From a virus: DNA of 29,751 nt. Below, piece after piece: positions 16,035-23,165 of the stretch. The stretch is from positions 1-29,751 of the IMG/VR virus record IMGVR_UViG_3300032053_000363; one strand, 5' to 3'. Below the pieces are notes generated by a model. The model was not told the origin of the DNA. It did not search any database and saw nothing but the letters and a program-made list of their open reading frames with translations. The translations under genes and the position numbers were made by a program. The stretch's first letter is position 1. Each line of letters opens with the position of its first letter.

Positions 16035-16270
16035 CCGGATTGGTCGGCGTGGACCCGGCGGCCTTCACGGTGCGAGAGCTGGTTTGGATGCAGCGTGCTC
16101 GGTCGCGCGAAACGTGGATGCAGTGCGGTGTGATAGCCTCGGTGGTGGCCAACACTCGCATGGGGGCTTCCGGCAGAACCTACACGCCGGCAGACTTCAT
16201 GCCCCAGGTCTACAGCCCGAAACCGGCCCATATGGATATCCGCGATTTGGAGCACAAGTTGGGGGTCTGA
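15851..16270 (+). CDS. T segment of the G-T tail chaperone (-1 frame)
   Basis: The -1 frame relative to G holds a clear protein from about 16013: WEQVYALAGLVGVD, FTVRELVWM, a variable part, then ANTRMGASGRTYTPADFMPQV. It resembles the second tail chaperone of planctomycete and related phages (LAG..GVDP..LTLREL ... PADFNP). No ATG or GTG precedes its conserved beginning; the first normal starts (TTG 16040, GTG 16049) would cut into it. So it is most simply made as a G-T fusion by frameshifting. The frame upstream of 16013 is open but Gly/Asp-rich and would be a linker. The tape measure GTG lies four bases after its stop. Confidence 0.68.
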   Translation, partial: FFPEAPGPGDADPKGDGAHGNLDPGGRQADERTEGSGTAGRGLSDSGRPGPWSGWEQVYALAGLVGVDPAAFTVRELVWMQRARSRETWMQCGVIASVVANTRMGASGRTYTPADFMPQVYSPKPAHMDIRDLEHKLGV

Positions 16271-16273
16271 CGA

Positions 16274-18301
16274 GTGGCAAGCGACACGCGAATTGGGCGA
16301 GCTTTCGTCGAACTATTCGCCGACGGCAGGCAATTGACCCGCGGCCTAGCAAAGGCCAAGAGTCAATTCACCACCTGGAGCCGGAGCCTCACCCGCATAG
16401 GCACGTGGAGCATGGGGATAGGGACCGGCATTCTCACGCCCCTGCTGGCCGCCAGCAAACTGTTCGCCCGCACGGGCGATGCCATCGCCGAGATGGCGCA
16501 GCGGACGGGAATGAGCACCGAAGCCCTGAGTGAGTTGGGTCACGCGGCCAAGCTGGTCGGTATGGACGCCGAGACTCTCGAGGGCGGAATCCGCCGGATG
16601 CAAGCCTCCATAATCGCTGCCGGCGGTAAAGGTGCCAAGCGTAACCTTCTCCGCGACCTGGGCGTTGACGTGCGGAGACTCACTTCGCTCAAGCCTGAAG
16701 AGCAGTTGAACAAAATGGCCGATGCCTTGTCGGGCATCGCCGATCCGACAAAGCGTGCTGCCGCGGCGATGAAAATCTTCGGTCGCGGCGGGACCGCCAT
16801 GCTTCCCCTGCTGGCCGGGGGAACCCAAGGACTTGCACGCCGGCGCAGCGCAGCCGCCGCCGTGGGGGCCACCGTAACCGCGGGGGAGGCGGCAGCTGCC
16901 AGTGCCTACGCCGATATGCTCGACGATCTCAGCACCGGTCTACAATCGCTGGCTCGGGCGATTGGTGAAGCCGTGGCGCCGGTGGCCACGCGCTTGGCAA
17001 AGATCGTGACCGATAATGTGCTTACCGCCCGTGCTTGGATTCAGAGTCACGCCGATCTGATACGACTGACCATGCGCGCGGCCGTAGCCATGCTGGCCGG
17101 CGGAGCTGCCTGCATTGCCCTGGGAGGAGCACTCAAGGTGGCGGCGGTTGGCTGCGGGATTCTCAAGATTGTCCTCGGTACTCTCCTGAGTCCTATTGGA
17201 CTGACAACCGTTGCCCTGGCCGGAATCGGCTACGCCCTGGCCCGCCACACGGATAAAGGCCGAGAGATGGTTGAAGGCTTGGGTCAACGACTGCGCGGGC
17301 TGGGGGAGGATGCCCGCCTGGGTATGAGTGCTATAGTTGTGGCACTCAAGGCCGGTAATCTAAACGCGGCGTGGGACATCGTGGCCGCCTATGCGGCGGT
17401 TGTCTGGGAGCGGATAGGAGGGAGCGCGGCCGATTCACTTGCCAACATGGCCGCCGATGTGCAGGGGCGGTTTCAGAACGTGTGGGACAACCTGCGGGCG
17501 GGGTGGGAGGACTTGATCGACTGGGTGATGGTCTCCTGGAAAGTGGCCTGCGATAGTATGGCGACGCGACTGGAGAAGCTGCGGGACACTCTGGCGGTCC
17601 TAGCCGGCGGCATGAGCCAGGCTGTGGGGGCCGCAGTCAAGAGCATGACCAGCAGCGTTGCCAACAACTATAGGCGCGAAGGGCATCCGGGAGCCTACAG
17701 TCCGGGACACCTGCTGTTTGGCCGTCTTCCCGGAGGACAGATGAGCATAGGGCCGGACGCGGCTATTGGGGCGGCACAGACTGGCTTGGGCAGTGTACTC
17801 AATTGGCTTTGGCCGAAGGGCAAAACTGCGGCTCAGAAACGAGACTGGTATGCCTCCGCCCGGCAGGAACATGAGGCGAAGATGGCCGAGATAGGGGCGG
17901 CCAGTCTGGCACGCGAGGAAGCCCGCGCGGCCGAACGCCTGCGGCGCTCCAATGCCCGAGCCCATGAATTGTACAATGCAGAGGAGGCCTACCGCGCGGC
18001 GCTCAAGCGGGCGACGCATGATATGAGTCCCCTCCGACCCGAAGAGGGGCCGCCGCCGAAGGATTGGTCCATACTCTATACCTATGAGCCGCCCGCCGGC
18101 AAGGCTTTAGAAGTACCGGGCATGGAAGCGACAAAGCGGGAACTGAGCGTGGTTGGCACTTTCAACCCTCGAGTCATGGGCATGCTGGCCGGGGGAGCGG
18201 CGCAGGAACGAGCTGCCCGCGCTGCAGAGGAAACGGCACGCAACACGGGTCAACTGGTGAATCAAGGCCGTAGGAACCGCCGTGGTAACACCTTCGGCTA
18301 A
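16274..18301 (+). CDS. Tape measure protein
   Basis: The protein has 675 residues from GTG 16274. It sits inside the tail tube and sets tail length. The N-terminus (GRAFVELFADGRQLTRGLAKAKSQ) and the block QRTGMSTEALSELGHAAKLVGMDAETLEGGI are typical of phage tape measures, as is a central hydrophobic region (about 265-323) with several potential membrane-spanning stretches used at DNA entry. The C-terminal third is charged, helical and Ala/Arg/Glu-rich. By the usual rule of about 0.15 nm per residue the tail would be near 100 nm, but that is a rough estimate. It follows the chaperones as expected. Confidence 0.9.
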   Translation: MASDTRIGRAFVELFADGRQLTRGLAKAKSQFTTWSRSLTRIGTWSMGIGTGILTPLLAASKLFARTGDAIAEMAQRTGMSTEALSELGHAAKLVGMDAETLEGGIRRMQASIIAAGGKGAKRNLLRDLGVDVRRLTSLKPEEQLNKMADALSGIADPTKRAAAAMKIFGRGGTAMLPLLAGGTQGLARRRSAAAAVGATVTAGEAAAASAYADMLDDLSTGLQSLARAIGEAVAPVATRLAKIVTDNVLTARAWIQSHADLIRLTMRAAVAMLAGGAACIALGGALKVAAVGCGILKIVLGTLLSPIGLTTVALAGIGYALARHTDKGREMVEGLGQRLRGLGEDARLGMSAIVVALKAGNLNAAWDIVAAYAAVVWERIGGSAADSLANMAADVQGRFQNVWDNLRAGWEDLIDWVMVSWKVACDSMATRLEKLRDTLAVLAGGMSQAVGAAVKSMTSSVANNYRREGHPGAYSPGHLLFGRLPGGQMSIGPDAAIGAAQTGLGSVLNWLWPKGKTAAQKRDWYASARQEHEAKMAEIGAASLAREEARAAERLRRSNARAHELYNAEEAYRAALKRATHDMSPLRPEEGPPPKDWSILYTYEPPAGKALEVPGMEATKRELSVVGTFNPRVMGMLAGGAAQERAARAAEETARNTGQLVNQGRRNRRGNTFG

Positions 18302-18319
18302 GTCGTCGCGGAATCACGT

Positions 18320-19129
18320 ATGGCAACCGTAGTTGAACTCCCCGAGCGATTCGTTTTTCAGGGCGACAACCCCACAGCCGAGTACCACTACAGCGTAAAC
18401 GGCGCGGATACGGAGCGTGACGCCTGGGCCGCCGTCTCGGCAGTCGCTCCGATCTACTATGACATCAACGGCGATGGGCTCTTGCTGCTGCCGCGTGTCG
18501 AGTTGAACGTGGAAGAGATGGGGTCCGGATACTGGAGAGCGTCGGTTCGATGGGGTATACTACCACAGATCGGTGATGCTTCCGAATCCATTGAAATCAT
18601 CTCCGAAATGCACCACGTTACGCATGGCTTGGCGACCGTGTGGTCGCAGGGGTTGGGTAGCGAGCCGGCCCCGGCGGTTGACAATGGCATAAATCTGCGG
18701 AATCCCGGCGGTGTTCCAGAAGGCATCGACATCAACGTTCCCATCATGGGAATTACGTTCATCCGCTACTTGCCGGCTACGATGATAACCGCCGGCTGGA
18801 AGGGTACGATCTATGCCACCACCGCCAAGGTCAATGCCCTGCCTTACATGGGGTTTCTGCCCGGAGAGCTGTTGTTTGAGGGTGCCGTTCTCGCTGAACG
18901 CCGCCAGTTCAACGATTGGGAGGTACATTACAAGTTTCGGGCTTCGCCGAACGTCTCGGATGCGAAGCTGGGACCGTTTACGGAGGTTCCCAAGAAGGGG
19001 TGGGAGTATGCCTGGGCCATGACCGAAACGACGGTAGATGAAGAGACGAACGTTGAGACCAGTAGAGTCATCGCCGGTTATGTGGAACAGTTGTACGGAT
19101 ACGCTGACTTCAGCGTATTGGGCCTCTAA
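18320..19129 (+). CDS. Distal tail protein of unknown type
   Basis: The protein has 269 residues with no signal peptide. It is beta-rich with aromatic motifs: GYWRASVRWGILP, TWHVTHG-like MHHVTHGLATVW, MGFLPGELLFEG, FNDWEVHYKFRASPN, and a C-terminal VEQLYGYADFSVLGL. I associate the last two blocks with uncharacterised proteins found directly after the tape measure in planctomycete-type prophages. That position holds distal-tail or hub proteins in other siphoviruses, so a tail-tip hub role is likely but not shown. The next gene starts two bases after its stop. Confidence 0.7.
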   Translation: MATVVELPERFVFQGDNPTAEYHYSVNGADTERDAWAAVSAVAPIYYDINGDGLLLLPRVELNVEEMGSGYWRASVRWGILPQIGDASESIEIISEMHHVTHGLATVWSQGLGSEPAPAVDNGINLRNPGGVPEGIDINVPIMGITFIRYLPATMITAGWKGTIYATTAKVNALPYMGFLPGELLFEGAVLAERRQFNDWEVHYKFRASPNVSDAKLGPFTEVPKKGWEYAWAMTETTVDEETNVETSRVIAGYVEQLYGYADFSVLGL

Positions 19130-19131
19130 TT

Positions 19132-19968
19132 ATGTTGCAACACGTCGTCACCGGCCAACCGCTCCGCATTCCGGCGTCGGATTACAACGCCTTCGTCGAT
19201 GTTGCCTTGGGCCGTAAGCGGCCTATTCCTTCACCGGTGCAATCTGTGTCTCCGCTGCCCGCCGCAGCCGGCATGCTGCGCATTCGCAATGACAGCGGCG
19301 TAACCTGTCCGCGATATGGCATTCTTCAGGTGGACGCACCTGTTGTCCGTCCATCCGTGCGTCTTGAATCCTGGCTCTACCGACCCCTCATGATGGGAAT
19401 AGCTCCGGCGGCGGCCTCGATCAAGATTGCCGTAACCGATCAACGATTGCGCGATGGTGCATGCGGGCTGGCCTATACCAGTGGCGCCTGTCCGGTCCGC
19501 GTCGAAATGATCGCCGAATCACACGCCGCCGCAATCAGCATAGAGGGTGATGTAACCATGCTGCGGAGCGCGGTTGCCGGTATCGTCGAGCTGTTGTGGG
19601 TGGAGCCGATTGAAGAGCGGACCGATTCCGACGTGGCATGGTGCATGGCCCGACTGGGCGCCGGGGCCGGTATACACTTCCTGCACTTCATCGTCGATGA
19701 GATTCTAGACACGATCCGGGTCAAAGGCCGGCGAGTTGTACCGCTGGATCGGCTCGTGAAAAGTTACGTGGTGGAAAGCGTGCAAACCATTGCCTCGGTC
19801 GATCCGGACGTGCCGGCGGCGGACTATGATCCTTTCCTGCGAGAAGGCTGCTGGCTCCCGGCCATTGAGGATGCGTATGGCGTGACGGTCCTGTTCTACC
19901 CCAAACCCGGCATACGGCACGTGGATAGCCTGGCGGGGAAGCTGCCCAGCGAATGCAGGAACGATTGA
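19132..19968 (+). CDS. Putative tail-tip protein
   Basis: The protein has 278 residues. It begins HVVTGQPLRIPASDYNAFVD, followed by RIRNDSGVTCPRYGILQV and a region with DGACGLAYTSGACPVRV. I associate the 'G-PLRIPA-x-YNAFVDAA' opening and the 'ND-SG ... G-IL' block with minor structural proteins of planctomycete prophages. No catalytic motif is visible. It is tightly spaced with its neighbours (2 bases before, 1 base after), so it belongs to the tail-tip operon. Confidence 0.65.
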   Translation: MLQHVVTGQPLRIPASDYNAFVDVALGRKRPIPSPVQSVSPLPAAAGMLRIRNDSGVTCPRYGILQVDAPVVRPSVRLESWLYRPLMMGIAPAAASIKIAVTDQRLRDGACGLAYTSGACPVRVEMIAESHAAAISIEGDVTMLRSAVAGIVELLWVEPIEERTDSDVAWCMARLGAGAGIHFLHFIVDEILDTIRVKGRRVVPLDRLVKSYVVESVQTIASVDPDVPAADYDPFLREGCWLPAIEDAYGVTVLFYPKPGIRHVDSLAGKLPSECRND

Positions 19969-19969
19969 C

Positions 19970-20386
19970 ATGTCCGGCTTCACATGGCCACTGGATACAC
20001 CGTTCACCCAGGAGTACCCCACGCGCACCGCGTCGATCTGCGCCTGGATGACCATGTCCATGATCTTGCGCGGCGAGACGCAATTCGCCGAATGGATATC
20101 CACCACTGACGTGCGGGCCACGGGCGTAGGTCCACCCGCGGAGAGTGAACCCGGAGAGCGGTGCGCTCCCCACGTAGCCGATGACATGATGATCTGCCAT
20201 GACGGTCGGGCTCGGGTGTGCGTTTGCGGTCGCGGCACGTTTACGCTCTCGGACCTAGTCCTCGCCGACGTGGAGGATGAAGCACAGGGCTTTTCCGCTG
20301 GGAGAGCATATAGCATAGTGCCATACAGTCCACCCCCAACCTATGTTGTAATCTTCGATAGTTCTACTTCGGGGATGCCGATATAA
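19970..20386 (+). CDS. Hypothetical tail-region protein
   Basis: The protein has 138 residues. I do not recognise it. It has a Trp/Met-rich N-terminus (SGFTWPLDTPF, CAWMTMSMIL) and a C-terminal basic and Cys-containing stretch (RARVCVCGRGTFTLSDLVLADVEDE), ending in aromatic and Pro-rich sequence. No signal peptide is convincing. Its stop overlaps the start of the next gene (TAATG), so the two are probably made together. A structural or accessory role in the tail tip comes from position only. Confidence 0.55.
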   Translation: MSGFTWPLDTPFTQEYPTRTASICAWMTMSMILRGETQFAEWISTTDVRATGVGPPAESEPGERCAPHVADDMMICHDGRARVCVCGRGTFTLSDLVLADVEDEAQGFSAGRAYSIVPYSPPPTYVVIFDSSTSGMPI

Positions 20387-21771
20387 TGGGTCCCGACCCG
20401 CCATTTTTCTCGCCGTGGTTGTGCATACCGGAGATCAGTCCTTATCAAGGATGCTGTCTCGGCAATCTGTATGTTTGTGGCGTTTCCGATGGCGCCGGCA
20501 CGGCCACGGATGCCGGTCGGCGCGTGCTGACGGCCGAACCGCACGACATCCTAAGCCCCGCTTCATCCAAGGATGCCTGGGGGCGGGTGGCCAACCTCTG
20601 CGCTCAACAGCACCGTCGCTTCCCGATGGATCAGGGACAGCGCTTCAGTCTAGCACCCGGACAAGACCCGGACGATGGATGGGACGAACCGAACGGGGAT
20701 CCTCCCAACCTCCGCTTATGCTCGTACACGTTTGAGGGAGGACACCCGATACACCACATGGAGTGCGTGCCGAGGGACTATTCGCCCGCCGGATGGCGGC
20801 CGGTCAGCTGCGTATGGTACGGCGGGCGGCACATCGGCTTCATCCACACCAGCCCATGCATGGTGGTGCAGAATAAAGAGTGTTGGGGCAAGGGGCGTAA
20901 CTACTATTGCGGTCAGTATGGGTTCCCCGGCTGGATGGGTGAAGATGAACGCGGCATTTGGTCATACGCTGCGGTTGATATCTCCCACGCCCGCTATACC
21001 CATGTTGATCCCTACAATCAACTGCGATCGGCTGTACTCCAAGCGGTGGCGGGATTGCCCATGCTGGATCGATTGGATCAATTCAACGGTGGGGCTTACT
21101 CGTTCGAGTTGATTGATGCTTGGTCGCGCGAATGGAACGAGGCGGAACCAGAGTTGATGCCGGTCGTTGCCCAGTTCGAGGGGGCCACACTAGCCAGATC
21201 GGGACATCCGGTCACGGCGCGGCTGGTCCTGCGGTGGGCGAAACTCTCCATGTCCATGCTCTTATACCGCAGATACAAGATGCCCTCCCCTCCCCTCTTG
21301 TCCGACCTCTATCCGGCCATTCAATTCACGATTGAGGCCGAGACCGCGCTGTGGAGAGCCTTCGCGCCCTTCACCTGGCATAGCCCGTGGGGTGAGGATT
21401 ACGACATCAGCGTAGACGGCGATCCGGTCAACGGAAACATCATTGGGCTGGACGGCGAGCACGTGCGCTTGCTCGACGCCGATGGTAGAGCCCTGGAGCT
21501 GCCTACGTGGGTGCAGTGGCGTGGCCTCAGCGGCCCGGATTCGCAGCCACCCTGGCTGTCTATCATGCACGACTCCGCCGGTGGCGGCCCCAAAGGCCAA
21601 TGCTGCTGCATTGCAAAAAAGCTGGAGGGCTACCACATAGCCGCTGAGCCGAGTCATCGGGATGAGGTTGAGAGTGAGCGAGAATGGGCGGGCTACATTA
21701 CGATCCAAAACTTCCCGAACGCCGTCGACACGTGTGGGCCGTCATGGCATTCATGGCCCTGCCCGGATTGA
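20386..21771 (+). CDS. Large Cys/Trp-rich tail-tip protein, possible host-recognition part
   Basis: The protein has 461 residues and is not recognised as a family member. It is rich in Trp, Tyr, Pro and Cys. Examples are WLCIPEISPYQGCCLGNLYVCG near the start, FIHTSPCMVVQNKECWGKGRNYYCGQYG in the middle, and CCCIAKK plus HSWPCPD at the end. A middle helical part (LRSAVLQAVAGLPMLDRLDQF) separates two beta-like regions. Such a composition fits an extracellular disulfide-stabilised adhesion protein. No export signal is seen, as expected for a virion component. It is the largest tail-tip protein after the tape measure and so a candidate receptor-binding protein; this is inference. Confidence 0.62.
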   Translation: MGPDPPFFSPWLCIPEISPYQGCCLGNLYVCGVSDGAGTATDAGRRVLTAEPHDILSPASSKDAWGRVANLCAQQHRRFPMDQGQRFSLAPGQDPDDGWDEPNGDPPNLRLCSYTFEGGHPIHHMECVPRDYSPAGWRPVSCVWYGGRHIGFIHTSPCMVVQNKECWGKGRNYYCGQYGFPGWMGEDERGIWSYAAVDISHARYTHVDPYNQLRSAVLQAVAGLPMLDRLDQFNGGAYSFELIDAWSREWNEAEPELMPVVAQFEGATLARSGHPVTARLVLRWAKLSMSMLLYRRYKMPSPPLLSDLYPAIQFTIEAETALWRAFAPFTWHSPWGEDYDISVDGDPVNGNIIGLDGEHVRLLDADGRALELPTWVQWRGLSGPDSQPPWLSIMHDSAGGGPKGQCCCIAKKLEGYHIAAEPSHRDEVESEREWAGYITIQNFPNAVDTCGPSWHSWPCPD

Positions 21772-21789
21772 CCGGCTGGAGGTAGGAGC

Positions 21790-22332
21790 GTGGTATCAAT
21801 TCCTCGGGGCTTTCAACCTATCGCACCGCGGTCCTTCGACCTGCCACGGCGGCAACCTTTGCAAGCGCCGTTGCCCACGCCCTACCGCCCGCAAGCGCGA
21901 GGATCCCCGACCGGCGGGCATGTACCGGCATCGCCCCAACCGCCCGCGGACCCAGGCCTGCCGGCGGACGTCGCTCTTATCCTGCGCGCCGGAGCACGCT
22001 ATCGATCGCTCATTCACAAGTGTGCCCTGGCGTGCTGGTCGGTTCCCGCCTACCCGGACCGGTGGTATGCCTGGGCGCGCCTGCGATTGTGGCCGCGGGC
22101 TCGATCATTCTTCAGGGCGTGGGCCGGGCGACGGGTGCCACCGTCCGAGCTGGAGGCACGAATGGCGAGCTGTTCGAGCTGCCGATCCCGCCGCCTGGTG
22201 CACGCGCGCGACTACTGCACAGCCCGTAGTTGTGGATGCCCACAGGCGTGGTGGTGGCCCTGGGCCACTCTGTCCAAGATGGCGCGGCTACGCGCGGTAC
22301 GGTGCCCCCGCCAACTCTGGCCCCACGGCTAA
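21790..22332 (+). CDS. Cys-rich putative zinc-binding protein at end of the late block
   Basis: The protein has 180 residues from GTG 21790; GGAGG at 21778-21782 lies seven bases upstream. The first 60 residues are Pro/Arg-rich and look disordered. The C-terminal part has a metal-site-like pattern: C128xxC131, then C143, C148 and C150, a Trp-rich helix and a last C172 (RCPRQLW). I associate the order CxxC ... YC..CGC....W....L..K...A...CP..W with small late proteins of planctomycete prophages. It may fold around zinc or an Fe-S cluster. Overlapping longer frames in this stretch lack these patterns and were not chosen. Confidence 0.62.
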   Translation: MVSIPRGFQPIAPRSFDLPRRQPLQAPLPTPYRPQARGSPTGGHVPASPQPPADPGLPADVALILRAGARYRSLIHKCALACWSVPAYPDRWYAWARLRLWPRARSFFRAWAGRRVPPSELEARMASCSSCRSRRLVHARDYCTARSCGCPQAWWWPWATLSKMARLRAVRCPRQLWPHG

Positions 22333-22349
22333 GACTCCTGCGCACGCGA

Positions 22350-22367
22350 AGCGCTTTGAAAAGCGCT
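22350..22367. repeat. AGCGCTTT palindrome downstream of the late block
   Basis: AGCGCTTT-GA-AAAGCGCT is a perfect inverted repeat with an 8-base arm. It begins 18 bases after the stop of the Cys-rich protein, so it may help end or stabilise late transcripts. It has no T-tract. Confidence 0.7.
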
Positions 22368-22581
22368 CGGCAAACGCCGCCGCCTGCCCGCAGATGGATG
22401 ATCGGGCCGGATGATCTTCCCGGCCACCCCGGCCCCAATGCGTGGCAGGACGGGCGGCTTCCGCCAGCGGGCGGATACCTGCCGACGCTCCACCAGCGGC
22501 CAGGCCGGGGAGCTGCTCACCGCCGCCATAGCAGATTCGTGTCATTTCGCCAAATCCCGCCCTCAGACGCCATGTGCCACG

Positions 22582-22606
22582 TGGTAGGCCGTTGTTTAGC
22601 CTACCA
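22582..22606. repeat. Inverted repeat upstream of the early promoter
   Basis: TGGTAGGC and GCCTACCA form a perfect 8-base inverted repeat around a 9-base spacer (CGTTGTTTA). It could be an operator for a dimeric regulator or an RNA hairpin. It lies about 40 bases upstream of the -35 box. Confidence 0.6.
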
Positions 22607-22630
22607 GAATGCAAACAGGGTGAATGCAAA
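22607..22630. repeat. GAATGCAAA direct repeat
   Basis: GAATGCAAA occurs at 22607-22615 and 22622-22630, 15 bases apart, in the AT-rich stretch just before the promoter. Two copies could bind an activator or an initiator protein; two are too few to call an origin. Confidence 0.55.
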
Positions 22631-22647
22631 ATGTATACAGATTTTGT

Positions 22648-22675
22648 TTGACATGTTGCCGCCATGTGGTATGAT
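22648..22675 (+). promoter_or_regulatory. Strong sigma70-type early promoter
   Basis: TTGACA at 22648-22653 and TATGAT at 22670-22675 are separated by 16 bases, with an extended -10 TG at 22667-22668. The -35 matches consensus fully and the -10 in five of six positions. ACATG...CATGT forms an inverted repeat overlapping the -35 and spacer, a natural operator position. Transcription would start near 22682 and enter the 22750 gene. Confidence 0.75.
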
Positions 22676-22749
22676 TCAACTGCCGGTGGACACCCCGCCG
22701 GAGCCCGCCAGCCGGGCTTACGGCTGGAGCGAAAAACGGAGACAAAAAG

Positions 22750-22977
22750 ATGACGGACCGAATTATCGACGGGCAAAACCACGACGACCGGGCCTTCGCC
22801 CAGATGATGCGCAATCTTGCCAGCCCGCAGCCGGCGCGGACGGGACGGCTCGTAAAAAGCAAACGTGGATCTTGGGGACGAATCTTGCAGACCGGCTACC
22901 GTGCCGGCTGCGTCGGCGCGATCAGTCGCGCGGAATGCCTGGAACTTGGCCTCACGCCCGGCCCTGCGAACTATTGA
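22750..22977 (+). CDS. First early gene, small unknown protein
   Basis: The protein has 75 residues, with its ATG following GGAGACAAAAAG. It lies about 70 bases after the predicted start of the strong promoter, so it should be among the first and most abundant early products. It is polar and basic in the middle (TGRLVKSKRGSWGRI), with a possible helix-turn-helix-like end (AGCVGAISRAECLELGLTPG). I do not recognise a family. Small first genes of this sort are often host-takeover, anti-defence or regulatory proteins; here that is only a guess from position. Confidence 0.6.
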   Translation: MTDRIIDGQNHDDRAFAQMMRNLASPQPARTGRLVKSKRGSWGRILQTGYRAGCVGAISRAECLELGLTPGPANY

Positions 22978-22980
22978 ATT

Positions 22981-23003
22981 GGCGAGAGGCTGGTGATCTC
23001 GCC
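22981..23003. repeat. Hairpin after the first early gene
   Basis: GGCGAGA and TCTCGCC form a perfect 7-base stem around a 9-base loop, four bases after the stop codon at 22975-22977. There is no T-tract. It may be a weak terminator or an mRNA 3' stabiliser that sets the first gene apart from the rest. The gap continues to 23165 with no other gene I trust. Confidence 0.5.
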
Positions 23004-23165
23004 TGCCGACGAGCGAGGGAAGCGTGGCGGCATCGAAGTGGGCGGCGGTCAAGGTAAAAACCGTGATGCGTAGCTACCTCCGTATGGGGCCGGGCCTGGG
23101 CAACGGCGCGGTTGCCCCCCGGCCCCTCGCTGGTTCTACACTGCGGCGGGGTGGAGATGATGACG

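Larger units (their letters stand above)
22333..22749. promoter_or_regulatory. Gene-free regulatory region between late and early blocks
   Basis: About 417 bases without a defensible gene. It holds the AGCGCTTT palindrome (22350-22367), an inverted repeat (22582-22606), a GAATGCAAA direct repeat, an AT-richer segment (about 22608-22650) that contrasts with the GC-rich surroundings, and a strong promoter. The long frames crossing it on both strands lack family motifs and run through the promoter. Confidence 0.6.

Noticed and set aside
21662-22414. 250-residue frame overlapping the Cys-rich late gene
   Set aside because: Arg/Pro-rich with no conserved pattern, while the overlapping 21790 frame has a strong GGAGG site and an ordered Cys motif.
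22607-22630. GAATGCAAA repeats as replication origin iterons
   Set aside because: Only two copies and no initiator-binding family evident, so recorded only as a direct repeat.
22288-23052. Long - strand frame of about 254 residues
   Set aside because: No family motif or ribosome site; it is antisense to the first early gene and promoter and typical of shadow frames in GC-rich DNA.
22230-23057. Long + strand frame across the regulatory region and early promoter
   Set aside because: It reads through the promoter and the 22750 gene in another frame, has Arg/Pro-rich sequence without any motif, and overlaps the better Cys-rich gene.
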